DNA of 64,000 nucleotides from Saprospiraceae bacterium (GTDB lineage: Bacteria; Bacteroidota; Bacteroidia; Chitinophagales; Saprospiraceae). The stretch lies in NCBI GenBank assembly GCA_020436935.1, contig JAGQWX010000013.1, forward strand, positions 35,489-99,488. The letters are read 5' to 3'. How positions within the stretch are numbered: position 1 is the stretch's first letter; every line of letters begins with the position of its first letter. The notes below the pieces were generated by a model, which did not search any database, was not told the DNA's origin, and saw only the letters and a list, made by a program, of their open reading frames with translations. Positions 18,495-26,294 of the stretch are shown in pieces. The translations under genes and the position numbers were made by a program.

Positions 18495-18935
18495 CTAGTT
18501 GACTGCGCGTGGATCATTGGCAGCATCGACAAAAGGCAGTGGTGCAGGTACGTACAAATACGAATTTTCAACGATGTTTTTCCAGGAATCAACTTCCTCC
18601 TTAATTTCTACCAATTTTTTGGCATCTCCGAATTCAATTCTGAAATAATTGAAGAAATTTCCCGGCTTATAAGTTTCATCAGTGGCAATCGCCTTCCTGA
18701 CCCACTCATTAATTTTTTGAGTGGAGAATGCATCGTAATGAGGCACCATTTTCAGGCCTGGAAACTTTGATTTCAATTTTTCCCACCCTTCGAATTGATA
18801 TTTGATCAATTGTTTTTCAATGGGGTTTTCATAGTTGAGTTTCAATTTTCTGTTGAACCTGAGCACAATATGCGGTAGTTCGCTTTTGACAATGTCTTCA
18901 TGCTTATCCAGCATGAATTCCAATTCCTTTAACAT
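18495..18935 (-). pseudogene. probable remnant of an S8-type peptidase propeptide region
   Basis: A 146-codon frame (LPHIVLRFNRKLKLNYENPI, FEGWEKLKSKFPGLKMVPHY, SYLYVPAPLPFVDAANDPRA) that stops after DPRAVN. The pattern resembles the propeptide and mature start of Bacteroidota S8 serine peptidases, where NDPR is usually followed by an NQ pair; here the codon after VN is TAG where CAG would give Gln, followed by a Gly codon. No Asp/His/Ser catalytic domain is found downstream. I therefore call it a truncated gene. The alternative is a genuine small protein of unknown function. The family link comes from memory of the motif, not from a search. Confidence 0.4.
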
Positions 18936-19427
18936 GATTGAATTTTTTGGGGTTAATAAATATAAATGTTTTTGCTTCTGGCAAAACCAAGGGGTGAGTT
19001 CATCAAACTTTCAGTGGGTTTTGCCATTTGGCTTTTTTGTCACATCAAAATTAAGGTGAGATGGAAGACGTGTAAATATAACTTTGGTTATATGTACGCA
19101 TTGAAAAGAAGATTTCAAGCTGACGCATTGGGAAAAATCCAATTCCCTAAAAGTATTTAAACCCTGGTGACTGAAAAAAAAGACCAATTCAATAGCCGCA
19201 ATGGGGATGCCTGATTAAGAAAATCCTTGCAGGGCATAAATCCAGGATGGACCAAAATTTTGAGAAATTTATTCAGAAAAAATTATACCTGATTACTTGC
19301 TTCCCTTCAATCTTACTTTTGGAACAAGAACCATTAACCCAGAATATTTTTGCTAAAACATTATAATTAAATCAAACCATTTTTAATTTTATCTCATTAC
19401 TAACTGATCTAAATAAATACTTTTCGA
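18936..19427. other. intergenic stretch without recognised features
   Basis: About 490 bp between the gene remnant and the RDD-protein gene. It is AT-rich near the right end (ATTATAATTAAATCAAACC), which probably holds the promoter of the RDD gene, but no clear motif, hairpin or repeat was found. Confidence 0.5.
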
Positions 19428-20627
19428 ATGCCCTATTTAATATCATTCCTACTTTATATTAAAAGATTACCCATATATCCAAGATTTATTGGTGTTATTT
19501 TGGCATTGGTGGGTCTTATAGTTTCGATACCTGACCTCCACTTTAATCTTACCCAGAAAGAAGTTAAAACTTTCACTATCGAAGAGCTCAATAGCATGTC
19601 CAAATCAGACATACCAAGATATGTAAAAATTGAGGGACCAGTCGTGACGTCAAATACATATGTTGAGCAATCTACAAAAAAGAATCCTAACATTTGTGAC
19701 CTATATTATCCGGTGTACGATTTAGCATCAGTAAAAATTGATTTAGTCGATGCATTTGAAATCGCGTTGAAAGATAGTAGTATGGTACAGGAAGCCATTG
19801 ATAGTTCAGGTAAGTTTTTCACCATTCGCAATACCGATAAAGAATTATGTCTTCTGATAATAAAGGAAGAAAGAGTAGTTAAAAAGGAAAATTTGAAAAA
19901 ACAAGACTCTTTAGATTACAACGTCTTTGAGGTTGAAGGAAGATTTGATGCGAAAGACGTCTTGCCTATGTCCGTAAGAAAATTGTTTGAAAAAGAAGGA
20001 GTTCTTATCAAAGAAAAAGTAATTGTTCTAGTAAAAGACAAAAAAAGTTTTTCAAACTCTGCTTCCATTTTACTTATTCTTGGGAGCTTGCTGCTTGGTT
20101 CTATATCAGTACTTTCTTTTTTTCCAACAAAATCACTTGTCAATATTGGAAACAATACATCAACGCAGATTTATCCAGGTAATACGAGTAAGGATGTATT
20201 ACAAGAAATTGACAATTACAAAGACTATGTTGGAGAAAAAACCAGTTCAGGAAAGTCTATTCTGCCAAAAAGGATTATTGCGTACATCATTGATGCTATT
20301 ATTCTAATTCTATGTTCAATGGTAGTCAATAAATTTTTACCATTCTTACCTATAATCTTCTTTTTATATGTTCCGTATTTCGTATTGTGTGAATATTTTA
20401 TGGACGGCATGACTATTGGGAAAAGGGTATTAAAAATTAAGACGGTAACCTTGAAAAATCATGAAAACTCCCAAAAAAGTCGGATTTTATTAAGGAATTT
20501 TTTCAAAGGTCTATTGTTCCCATATCATTTCCATTATGTTGTTATCTTTTTCTTCAGTGAAAGGCAACCTCTGTATGATTTAATCGTAAGAACAACTGTT
20601 AAAGAGGCTGAAAATAGATCTTATTGA
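19428..20627 (+). CDS. RDD-family membrane protein with extended N-terminal part
   Basis: 399 residues. An N-terminal transmembrane helix (FIGVILALVGLIVSIP) is followed by an extracytoplasmic region of about 175 residues of unknown fold, then a second helix (ASILLILGSLLLGSISVLSF). The C-terminal RDD domain (about 285-390) has PKRIIAYIIDAIILILCS, GMTIGKRVLKIKTV and a final SERQPLYDLIVRTTV with the conserved Arg and Asp residues. RDD proteins are membrane proteins of mostly unknown role; some have been linked to ion transport. Its end overlaps the convergent lipoprotein gene by 29 bp. Confidence 0.8.
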   Translation: MPYLISFLLYIKRLPIYPRFIGVILALVGLIVSIPDLHFNLTQKEVKTFTIEELNSMSKSDIPRYVKIEGPVVTSNTYVEQSTKKNPNICDLYYPVYDLASVKIDLVDAFEIALKDSSMVQEAIDSSGKFFTIRNTDKELCLLIIKEERVVKKENLKKQDSLDYNVFEVEGRFDAKDVLPMSVRKLFEKEGVLIKEKVIVLVKDKKSFSNSASILLILGSLLLGSISVLSFFPTKSLVNIGNNTSTQIYPGNTSKDVLQEIDNYKDYVGEKTSSGKSILPKRIIAYIIDAIILILCSMVVNKFLPFLPIIFFLYVPYFVLCEYFMDGMTIGKRVLKIKTVTLKNHENSQKSRILLRNFFKGLLFPYHFHYVVIFFFSERQPLYDLIVRTTVKEAENRSY

Positions 20628-20979
20628 ATAAAGCATCAAACTCCAGCCCATTGACCATCAACCTGTTATCCTCAATTTGAATTTTTTGCTCAACAATGTT
20701 CAAATCAACTTCCTTCGATTGAGAATAAAGTTTTTTGAATTCCGCAGTCAGGTCCAGATAATATTGCTTGTGGTTTTTACGGTTTACGTAGTCAAGATTC
20801 ATCCAAACTTTCCTGGTTACTTCTGAATCCTTTTCCTTCATATTCTCCTTGACGATTTTCATGATCATTTTATCAAGATACAAGTCTGAAAAGCTAAAGC
20901 CAGAAGAACCGGAATCCTGGCAGGACATACATCCCAACATAAAAAGGAATAGGATAAGGGGTGAATTGGAATTTTTCAT
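20599..20979 (-). CDS. putative lipoprotein of unknown function
   Basis: 126 residues when started at 20979 (MKNSNSPLILFLFMLGC), which gives a short signal peptide ending in a lipobox; the frame is open further upstream to 21021. The mature part is charged and mostly helical (KENMKEKDSEVTRKVWMNL, TAEFKKLYSQSKEVDLNI). No family recognised. It overlaps the 3' end of the RDD gene on the opposite strand by 29 bp and lies in the same orientation upstream of nothing obvious; nhaA is transcribed towards it from 22211. Confidence 0.6.
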   Translation of the reverse strand: MKNSNSPLILFLFMLGCMSCQDSGSSGFSFSDLYLDKMIMKIVKENMKEKDSEVTRKVWMNLDYVNRKNHKQYYLDLTAEFKKLYSQSKEVDLNIVEQKIQIEDNRLMVNGLEFDALFNKIYFQPL

Positions 20980-21068
20980 AAGTTTTTGCATTAAATTTAA
21001 ATAAATACAAGTACCCAACAAATTATTGCACCCAAAAATATTAAAAATCGAAAGTTTCGGGATTTACA

Positions 21069-22211
21069 TCAAACTCCATCACTTCGCAGGGTAAGTCTCA
21101 GGCTGAGATATCCAATTCCTCCTGCGACAATGGAAGAAATCAATATGATGAATTTGGCACTATTGATCAATGTCGGCTCGTCAAAAGCGAGTAAGGTGAT
21201 GAATATAGACATGGTAAAACCAATGCCTCCTAAGAATCCGACGCCCAACACGGATTTCCAATTGATGTCATCCGGAAGATTGCTGATCTTTAATTTGACA
21301 GCCAAATAAGCCATCAAAAAGATGCCCATAGGTTTACCGAGGATGAGTCCTGAACCTATGCCTATGCTATAAGCCGCTGTGAAAACATGGCCCAGATTTC
21401 CACTCAATGGGATGGCTGTATTTGCCAGTGCAAAGACCGGAAGCACAAAAAATGCAACGGGTTTGTGCAAAAAGTTTTGCAGGATATAGGAGGTGGATTT
21501 TTCGCCTCCATCGCCGAATGGGATGGCAAATGCCAACAAAACCCCGGTGATGGTCGCATGAACGCCTGAGTTGAGCATAAAGTACCACATGGCTATTCCG
21601 GCCATCAGATATGGGATCAGATTCCTCACCTTCAATCTATTGAGGACCAATAGTCCCAGAAAAATGCCCAGGGCCCAAAGGAGATTGCTCCAGATGATGG
21701 TTTTGGTGTAAAATAGGGCTATAATAATAATAGCACCTAGGTCGTCAATGACGGCTAGCGCAGTAAGAAATACTTTGAGTGAGGTGGGAACCCTGTTGCC
21801 AAGAAGGGATAAAATACCCAAGGCAAAAGCAATGTCAGTAGCCATGGGAATACCTGCCCCCGATTGGGTATCTGTACCATAGTTGAAGTACATGTACAGA
21901 CCGGCAGGCACAACAATACCACCAACAGCTGCAAACAATGGCAACATGGCATCTCTCAGACTGGCAAGCTCTCCGATGTAGATTTCTCTTTCCAACTCCA
22001 GGCCGATCAATAGAAAAAAGACCGTCATAAGGCCATCATTGATCCAGTGCTCTATGCTATGCCCTGCATACATAGTCTGCCAAAAGCTTACGTATGCCTC
22101 ACCGAAGCCAACGTTTGTCAAAATAAGGGAAATTGCAGTGCATGCGATCAACAAAAGACCTCCTGCTCTTTCGCTTTCAAAGAAGTCTGTAAAAAGTTTT
22201 GTCAGCAACAT
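21069..22211 (-). CDS. nhaA: NhaA-type Na+/H+ antiporter
   Basis: Inner-membrane antiporter exporting Na+ or Li+ in exchange for protons, important for sodium and pH balance. The 380 residues match the family length and carry its key signatures: GLMTVFFLLIGLELEREI, MATDIAFALGILSLLG (D126) and the ion-binding pair D156-D157 in ALAVIDDLGAI, equivalent to D163/D164 of the E. coli protein. About a dozen transmembrane helices fill the chain. No dedicated regulator is adjacent. Confidence 0.95.
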   Translation of the reverse strand: MLLTKLFTDFFESERAGGLLLIACTAISLILTNVGFGEAYVSFWQTMYAGHSIEHWINDGLMTVFFLLIGLELEREIYIGELASLRDAMLPLFAAVGGIVVPAGLYMYFNYGTDTQSGAGIPMATDIAFALGILSLLGNRVPTSLKVFLTALAVIDDLGAIIIIALFYTKTIIWSNLLWALGIFLGLLVLNRLKVRNLIPYLMAGIAMWYFMLNSGVHATITGVLLAFAIPFGDGGEKSTSYILQNFLHKPVAFFVLPVFALANTAIPLSGNLGHVFTAAYSIGIGSGLILGKPMGIFLMAYLAVKLKISNLPDDINWKSVLGVGFLGGIGFTMSIFITLLAFDEPTLINSAKFIILISSIVAGGIGYLSLRLTLRSDGV

Positions 22212-22284
22212 ATCCTATCAACGATCTAAACCGGCCTATGTTTGATCGTCAGGTGTTTAATACTGATTTATAGGATAAAGAACT

Positions 22285-22752
22285 TTATTTAACAAGTTTG
22301 GTCAATGCCAAAATGGTACCCGTATGATATCCTTCGTGGTAAAGCAGGAACTCAATGGCTTCGTCTATGGACTGTATCTCAATATCATACACCCTTAGGA
22401 TATTTGGAGATGGCGTGTATGCTCCGTATGATGATCCAGAATAATCTTCATTCAGAAAATCTATAGATTCCTTAAAATCTGCTTTTATCTTTTGGATCTC
22501 CGGGAGAGAAAGGAATCGGTCAGGCTTTGTATTGGTAGAAAATGGTGTATAAAAATCCATGGACAACTTTGGTTCAAGACCGGCCCGCAAATAACAAAGG
22601 GCTTGCTGTGCGCAAATCAAATGCGCCAGATTCCAGGCTATGTTGTTGTTGAAACCTTCAGGCACTTTATTTAATTGGTTTTCATTAAGGTCTTCTATCT
22701 GAGCCAGAATAAAATGTCTTACCTTTTTTAACTTGTCAATTTTTGAATCCAT
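22285..22752 (-). CDS. DinB-like putative metal-dependent protein
   Basis: 155 residues from the ATG at 22752 (MDSKIDKLKKVRHFILAQIE); an upstream in-frame ATG at 22794 is less likely. The four-helix DinB/YfiT pattern is visible: FNNNIAWNLAHLICAQQALC near residue 35-55 and a C-terminal LLYHEGYHTGTILALTK. The His residues in NLAHL and HEGYH fit the three-His metal site of the superfamily. Such proteins are often thiol transferases or of unknown function. Independent of its neighbours as far as visible. Confidence 0.8.
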   Translation of the reverse strand: MDSKIDKLKKVRHFILAQIEDLNENQLNKVPEGFNNNIAWNLAHLICAQQALCYLRAGLEPKLSMDFYTPFSTNTKPDRFLSLPEIQKIKADFKESIDFLNEDYSGSSYGAYTPSPNILRVYDIEIQSIDEAIEFLLYHEGYHTGTILALTKLVK

Positions 22753-22862
22753 TACTGTCCTTTTCCAGCCACAAAATTGCAACCAAATCAACACGGATTA
22801 AGGGGGCGAATTGGCCAATTTCACTTGTGTTTTAAGACAAGGATAAAAATGCAAAAAGTCTT

Positions 22863-23321
22863 CTATTCCTCAGTACCATTTAATTGTTCTGCCAATCCTA
22901 TAAGAATGCCTTCGACACCTCTGATGTAGCAAAGTTTGTACATGTTCTCGTAATTGACAATTTCTCCGACCAAAGCAGCTCCATATTTTTTGAGCCTTTC
23001 AACAAGTTCTACCACATTGCTGACGGCGAACATGACGCGCAAATAACCGTAGGCGTTAACAGGGGCATTGCGATGGTCATTAAGTGGTTCGGGATAGATG
23101 TATTGACACAATTCCAACTTGCTGTGTCCATCAGGAGTCACCATCATGGCTATTTCTACCACCTGGTCTGGTACTCCCGTGACGAGTCCTGACCATTCTC
23201 CTTCAATTTTTGCCCTTCCCTGTAATGTCAGACCAATTGCTTCGAAAAAGGCTATAGCATTGTCCAATGATTCTACTACAATGCCCATATTGTCCATGCG
23301 CAAAAGTGTGCTTTGTTCCAT
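22863..23321 (-). CDS. VOC-superfamily (glyoxalase-like) protein
   Basis: 152 residues starting at 23321 (MEQSTLLRMDNMGIVVESLD); a start at 23384 would overlap the upstream gene. Two beta-alpha-beta-beta-beta modules are visible: MDNMGIVVESLDNAIAFFEA near the start and AYGYLRVMFAVSNVVELVERL in the second half, ending with YIRGVEGILIGLAEQL. The residues fit small metal-dependent lyase/dioxygenase-fold proteins, but the substrate cannot be told. The gene starts 7 bp after the membrane-protein gene on the same strand, so they are probably co-transcribed. Confidence 0.8.
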   Translation of the reverse strand: MEQSTLLRMDNMGIVVESLDNAIAFFEAIGLTLQGRAKIEGEWSGLVTGVPDQVVEIAMMVTPDGHSKLELCQYIYPEPLNDHRNAPVNAYGYLRVMFAVSNVVELVERLKKYGAALVGEIVNYENMYKLCYIRGVEGILIGLAEQLNGTEE

Positions 23322-23328
23322 GATCGGG

Positions 23329-23904
23329 TTAATAATGATTTTTTGAAATTGAATAATATAAATAGCTCCCAAACAGAATTTCAATGATGCCTCCGGTCAT
23401 TGCAACACTTGCAGGTCCGATACCAATATAAAAAAGCAGAAATGCCGTCAGTGCGAGGACGCCTCCAAAAAGCCAATATGTTTTTAACCCATAAATGGTA
23501 TTAAAAGTCAAATAACGTCCTCCAATGATCAACATCATGGCCAGAAAAAATAAGTTTTCGTCCTGCTTTGCCAACAAAAAAGCCAGTGGTATACATAATA
23601 ACATGAAGACAGTTCCCTCTAGTGCCAGCTTTCCCAATGGATTGCTTTTATCATGGTTTCCTCTAAATCCCAGGAGTTTGAGCATTGCCATAGATAGTGG
23701 CTGGATCAGCATTCCACCAAAAAAAAGTGCCCACATGCCATACATAGCAGATGAATAATTGCCTATGGCAGATGCAACGACCCAAATGGTTCCAGAGACC
23801 AGAGCTCCAATGGCGCCATTGCCATATGCATTGCGCATATCCTCTTGAGCAAATGCTATGGCGTCCTTGGTTTGATTTAATTCGGTTGAAGGTTTTAGTG
23901 ACAT
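23329..23904 (-). CDS. small multi-pass membrane protein (possibly DUF7010)
   Basis: 191 residues with about six hydrophobic helices (ALVSGTIWVVASAIGN, GMWALFFGGMLIQPLSMAML, LALEGTVFMLLCIPLAFLLA, GIGPASVAMTGGIIEIL). The N-terminus TKDAIAFAQEDMRNAYGNGA and overall pattern resemble the uncharacterised DUF7010 membrane proteins; that match is from memory. It is followed after 7 bp by the VOC protein gene, a pairing that suggests a shared but unknown role. Confidence 0.65.
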   Translation of the reverse strand: MSLKPSTELNQTKDAIAFAQEDMRNAYGNGAIGALVSGTIWVVASAIGNYSSAMYGMWALFFGGMLIQPLSMAMLKLLGFRGNHDKSNPLGKLALEGTVFMLLCIPLAFLLAKQDENLFFLAMMLIIGGRYLTFNTIYGLKTYWLFGGVLALTAFLLFYIGIGPASVAMTGGIIEILFGSYLYYSISKNHY

Positions 23905-24141
23905 AAATGTTGACTGTTAGTGTATCTTAAGGAGGTGAATGATCGTATTGTTATCGGAAATTGGAATGAACCAAATCGATAAATTTTGGTGTGAAAATTA
24001 CGTATTTTTTTTAGAAACTTTTTCGAAGGTTCTATCCCATTTTCGGCCGGACCAACTTCATATACTTATCGGAAATAGAAGTATCCAATGAATATCATCA
24101 GCCTTATTTTATTGAAAATATAATCTGAAAGTTTCTAAAAG
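23905..24141. other. spacer with isolated copies of the MITE end sequence
   Basis: Contains TATACTTATCGGAAATAGAAG at about 24061-24082 and the related GTATTGTTATCGGAAATTGG near 23951, both resembling the terminal repeats of copies A-C but in the same orientation and without a matching opposite end. It may be a decayed element. It also holds ACTTTTTCGAAGGTTCTA of unknown meaning. No gene seen. Confidence 0.35.
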
Positions 24142-24176
24142 AAAATGGCAATGATCTTTAAGACCACCGCCATTTT
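24142..24176 (-). terminator. probable terminator of the symporter gene
   Basis: AAAATGGC at 24142-24149 pairs with GCCATTTT at 24169-24176. On the minus strand the hairpin is followed by the T-rich run TTTTCTTTTAG, 70 bp after the symporter stop; the plus strand also ends in TTTTTTATTTT, so it may act in both directions. Confidence 0.55.
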
Positions 24177-24246
24177 TTATTTTATCGTAACTGTTCAGCT
24201 ATATCCAATTTTGATCAAAAATGGTCTATTTTATCTTAAACCAATT

Positions 24247-25863
24247 CTAACCTCTGAAATAAACCAGAATAGAAATGATGACTACCGCAAGTACTACAGA
24301 TACAAGGATATCGACCATGGAGTAACTGTTTTTTGCTGCAGTTTTTTGTTCAGCTGTCAATGTTCCAAAAGTAAGACCGGCAATCTGACTTTCTGCAGGT
24401 GGAGCCGTCATCAAACTGACCGCTATACAAACCACAACACATGCCAAAAACATGAATACAGCCATATGGGCAAAATTGATGGTGGCGAAATCGTGCCAGA
24501 TTCCGCTACCTCCCTCATCCATGCCCAATTCTGCAATGATCCTCAATGTGCCCATGATCAAACCAAAGAAAAGGGTTGCAATCGCCCCCTGAGCATTGAT
24601 TCTTTTCCATAATATACCAAGAAGGAAAACACAAGTTATGGGCGGTGCAATATATGATTGAACACTCTGCAGGTAATTGTATAAAACTCCGCCACCAATT
24701 TTTTGCATGATGGGGATCCACAACATGCCCAGAATAACTATGAAGCCAGTAGCCACCTTTCCAATGTTTACCAGTCGTTTTTCTGGTGTGTTTGGATTTA
24801 ATTTTTTAAAGATATCCACTGTAAAAAGAGTCGATGCAGAATTGAATACTGAGGCCAACGAAGACATCAATGCCGCCATCAATCCACCAGCTACCAACCC
24901 TTTAATTCCAGCAGGCAACAAATGTTGGACCATTGCCGGGAAAACCTGGTCTGATTTATCATAGTCGAGCACACCTTTCAACTTCAAACCATAGGCAATG
25001 ATACCCGGTAATAAAAAGATGAACACAGGAAGTATCTTAAGATATGCCCCAAAAATAGCACCTCTCCTGCCTATCTCAATGTTGTGCGCTGCCAGCGTAC
25101 GTTGCACTATATACTGATCCGTACACCAATACCATATACCGACAACGGCACCGCCAAATACCAGCCCTGTCCATGGATAATCCGGATCAGACGATGGTCT
25201 CCACATATTAAAATGTTCGCTGCCAACGGTCGCCCTCAATTCTCCAAATCCTCCTATTGCCTGCAATCCCAGATAAGTAATAAAGACCGAACCGAGGATA
25301 AGCACCACCGTCTGGAAAGTCTCTGTATAAACTACAGCCCTCATACCGCCAAGGATGGTGTATAAACCTGTAAGCACAACAATGCCTATCGCTCCATACA
25401 GAAAAGGGATATTCAACAATTGCGATACCACAATACCTCCTGCATAAATGGTGACGCTCACTTTGGTCAAAACATAACCAACGATAGAAAATATTGATAA
25501 AAACCACCTTGACCTGGAATCAAATCTTTTCTCTAAGAATTCCGGCATTGTAAAGGCCCCGCTCCGCATGTAAAACGGCAAAAACAGCCATCCCAGCAAA
25601 AGCACGATCCACGCATGCAATTCATAATGAGCCATTGGCATACCTGATTCAGCACCTGAACCTGCCAGACCAACTACGTGCTCAGAACCAATATTTGACG
25701 CAAAAATCGATGCACCAATTACAAACCAACCGATGTTTTTACCGGCCAGAAAATATTCTTCAGTTGTATCGTTTTTTTGCCTTGTCACCCAAAAGGCAAT
25801 TCCCAGAAGGATGATGAAGTACCCTGACAGTACGACCCAATCTAATGTGGCAAATGTTGTCAT
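24247..25863 (-). CDS. SSS-family sodium/solute symporter, SGLT-like
   Basis: Inner-membrane Na+-coupled symporter of 538 residues with about 13-14 helices. The ATG at 25863 (MTTFATLDWVVLSGYFIILL) is preferred over one 14 codons upstream. Signatures include DTTEEYFLAGKNIGWFVIGAS, SNIGSEHVVGLAGSG, TILGGMRAVVYTETFQ and WYWCTDQYIVQRTLAA, typical of the sugar (SGLT/galactose) branch. Placed directly downstream of susD, it probably imports monosaccharides such as xylose, arabinose or glucuronate released in the periplasm; the exact sugar is inference. Two terminators separate it from susCD, and a 44-bp phased near-palindrome lies about 155-200 bp before its start, so it is probably controlled on its own. 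Confidence 0.9.
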   Translation of the reverse strand: MTTFATLDWVVLSGYFIILLGIAFWVTRQKNDTTEEYFLAGKNIGWFVIGASIFASNIGSEHVVGLAGSGAESGMPMAHYELHAWIVLLLGWLFLPFYMRSGAFTMPEFLEKRFDSRSRWFLSIFSIVGYVLTKVSVTIYAGGIVVSQLLNIPFLYGAIGIVVLTGLYTILGGMRAVVYTETFQTVVLILGSVFITYLGLQAIGGFGELRATVGSEHFNMWRPSSDPDYPWTGLVFGGAVVGIWYWCTDQYIVQRTLAAHNIEIGRRGAIFGAYLKILPVFIFLLPGIIAYGLKLKGVLDYDKSDQVFPAMVQHLLPAGIKGLVAGGLMAALMSSLASVFNSASTLFTVDIFKKLNPNTPEKRLVNIGKVATGFIVILGMLWIPIMQKIGGGVLYNYLQSVQSYIAPPITCVFLLGILWKRINAQGAIATLFFGLIMGTLRIIAELGMDEGGSGIWHDFATINFAHMAVFMFLACVVVCIAVSLMTAPPAESQIAGLTFGTLTAEQKTAAKNSYSMVDILVSVVLAVVIISILVYFRG

Positions 25864-26019
25864 AAAGAAGTTGTTTTGATTTGAAATTTTCGTAAAAGCA
25901 AACAAATAAACAAACTTATTTGATCAATAAGAAAAATATGTGAAGCATTAAACGGGTATGTTGAATTTGCAACAATATTCTTAAAATTTCATGGTTGGGG
26001 GAGAGGCAAAATGAATTAA

Positions 26020-26063
26020 ACGTTTTTAAACGTTTTTAAACGTTTAAAAACGCTTAAAAACGG
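26020..26063. promoter_or_regulatory. 44-bp near-palindrome with 10-bp phased CG steps
   Basis: The unit ACGTTTTTAA recurs so that CG dinucleotides fall at 26021, 26031, 26041, 26051 and 26061, exactly one helical turn apart. The whole block is an inverted repeat about 26041/26042 with 2 mismatches in 21 pairs; the inner 18 bp, TTTTTAAACGTTTAAAAA, are perfect. Position upstream of the symporter gene and downstream of the susCD terminators suggests an operator cluster (AAACGTTT has the central CG of LacI-type sites) or a cruciform. The binder is unknown. Confidence 0.55.
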
Positions 26064-26103
26064 ATATATAATTGATATTCAGTATTTTATGGGGTTTATC
26101 AAC

Positions 26104-26137
26104 AAAAAGTGGTCAGACGCACGTCTGACCACTTTTT
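26104..26137. terminator. perfect bidirectional hairpin terminator
   Basis: Two 15-base arms (AAAAAGTGGTCAGAC and its complement) around GCAC, with A/T runs at both ends, so it can stop transcription from either side. Second hairpin after susD. Confidence 0.8.
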
Positions 26138-26154
26138 GACTAAAGCACAAAAAA

Positions 26155-26184
26155 AACCGGGTGAAGTTCACAATCCACCCGGTT
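26155..26184 (-). terminator. intrinsic terminator of the susCD operon
   Basis: AACCGGGTG and CACCCGGTT form a 9-bp stem with a 12-base loop. On the minus strand the stem is followed by eight Ts, 110 bp after the susD stop. A textbook terminator. Confidence 0.85.
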
Positions 26185-26294
26185 AAAATTCACATCTAAA
26201 ATTGAAATTCTTTTTCTTAAGACTTATAGCAATAAACTTTTTTATTTCAACCTAGATCGATTCTGAATTTGTAAAATGCTCTCACAATGCTTTA

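Noticed and set aside
23945..24085. Fourth MITE-like element
   Set aside because: Two end-like sequences are present but point in the same direction, so no complete element can be defined.
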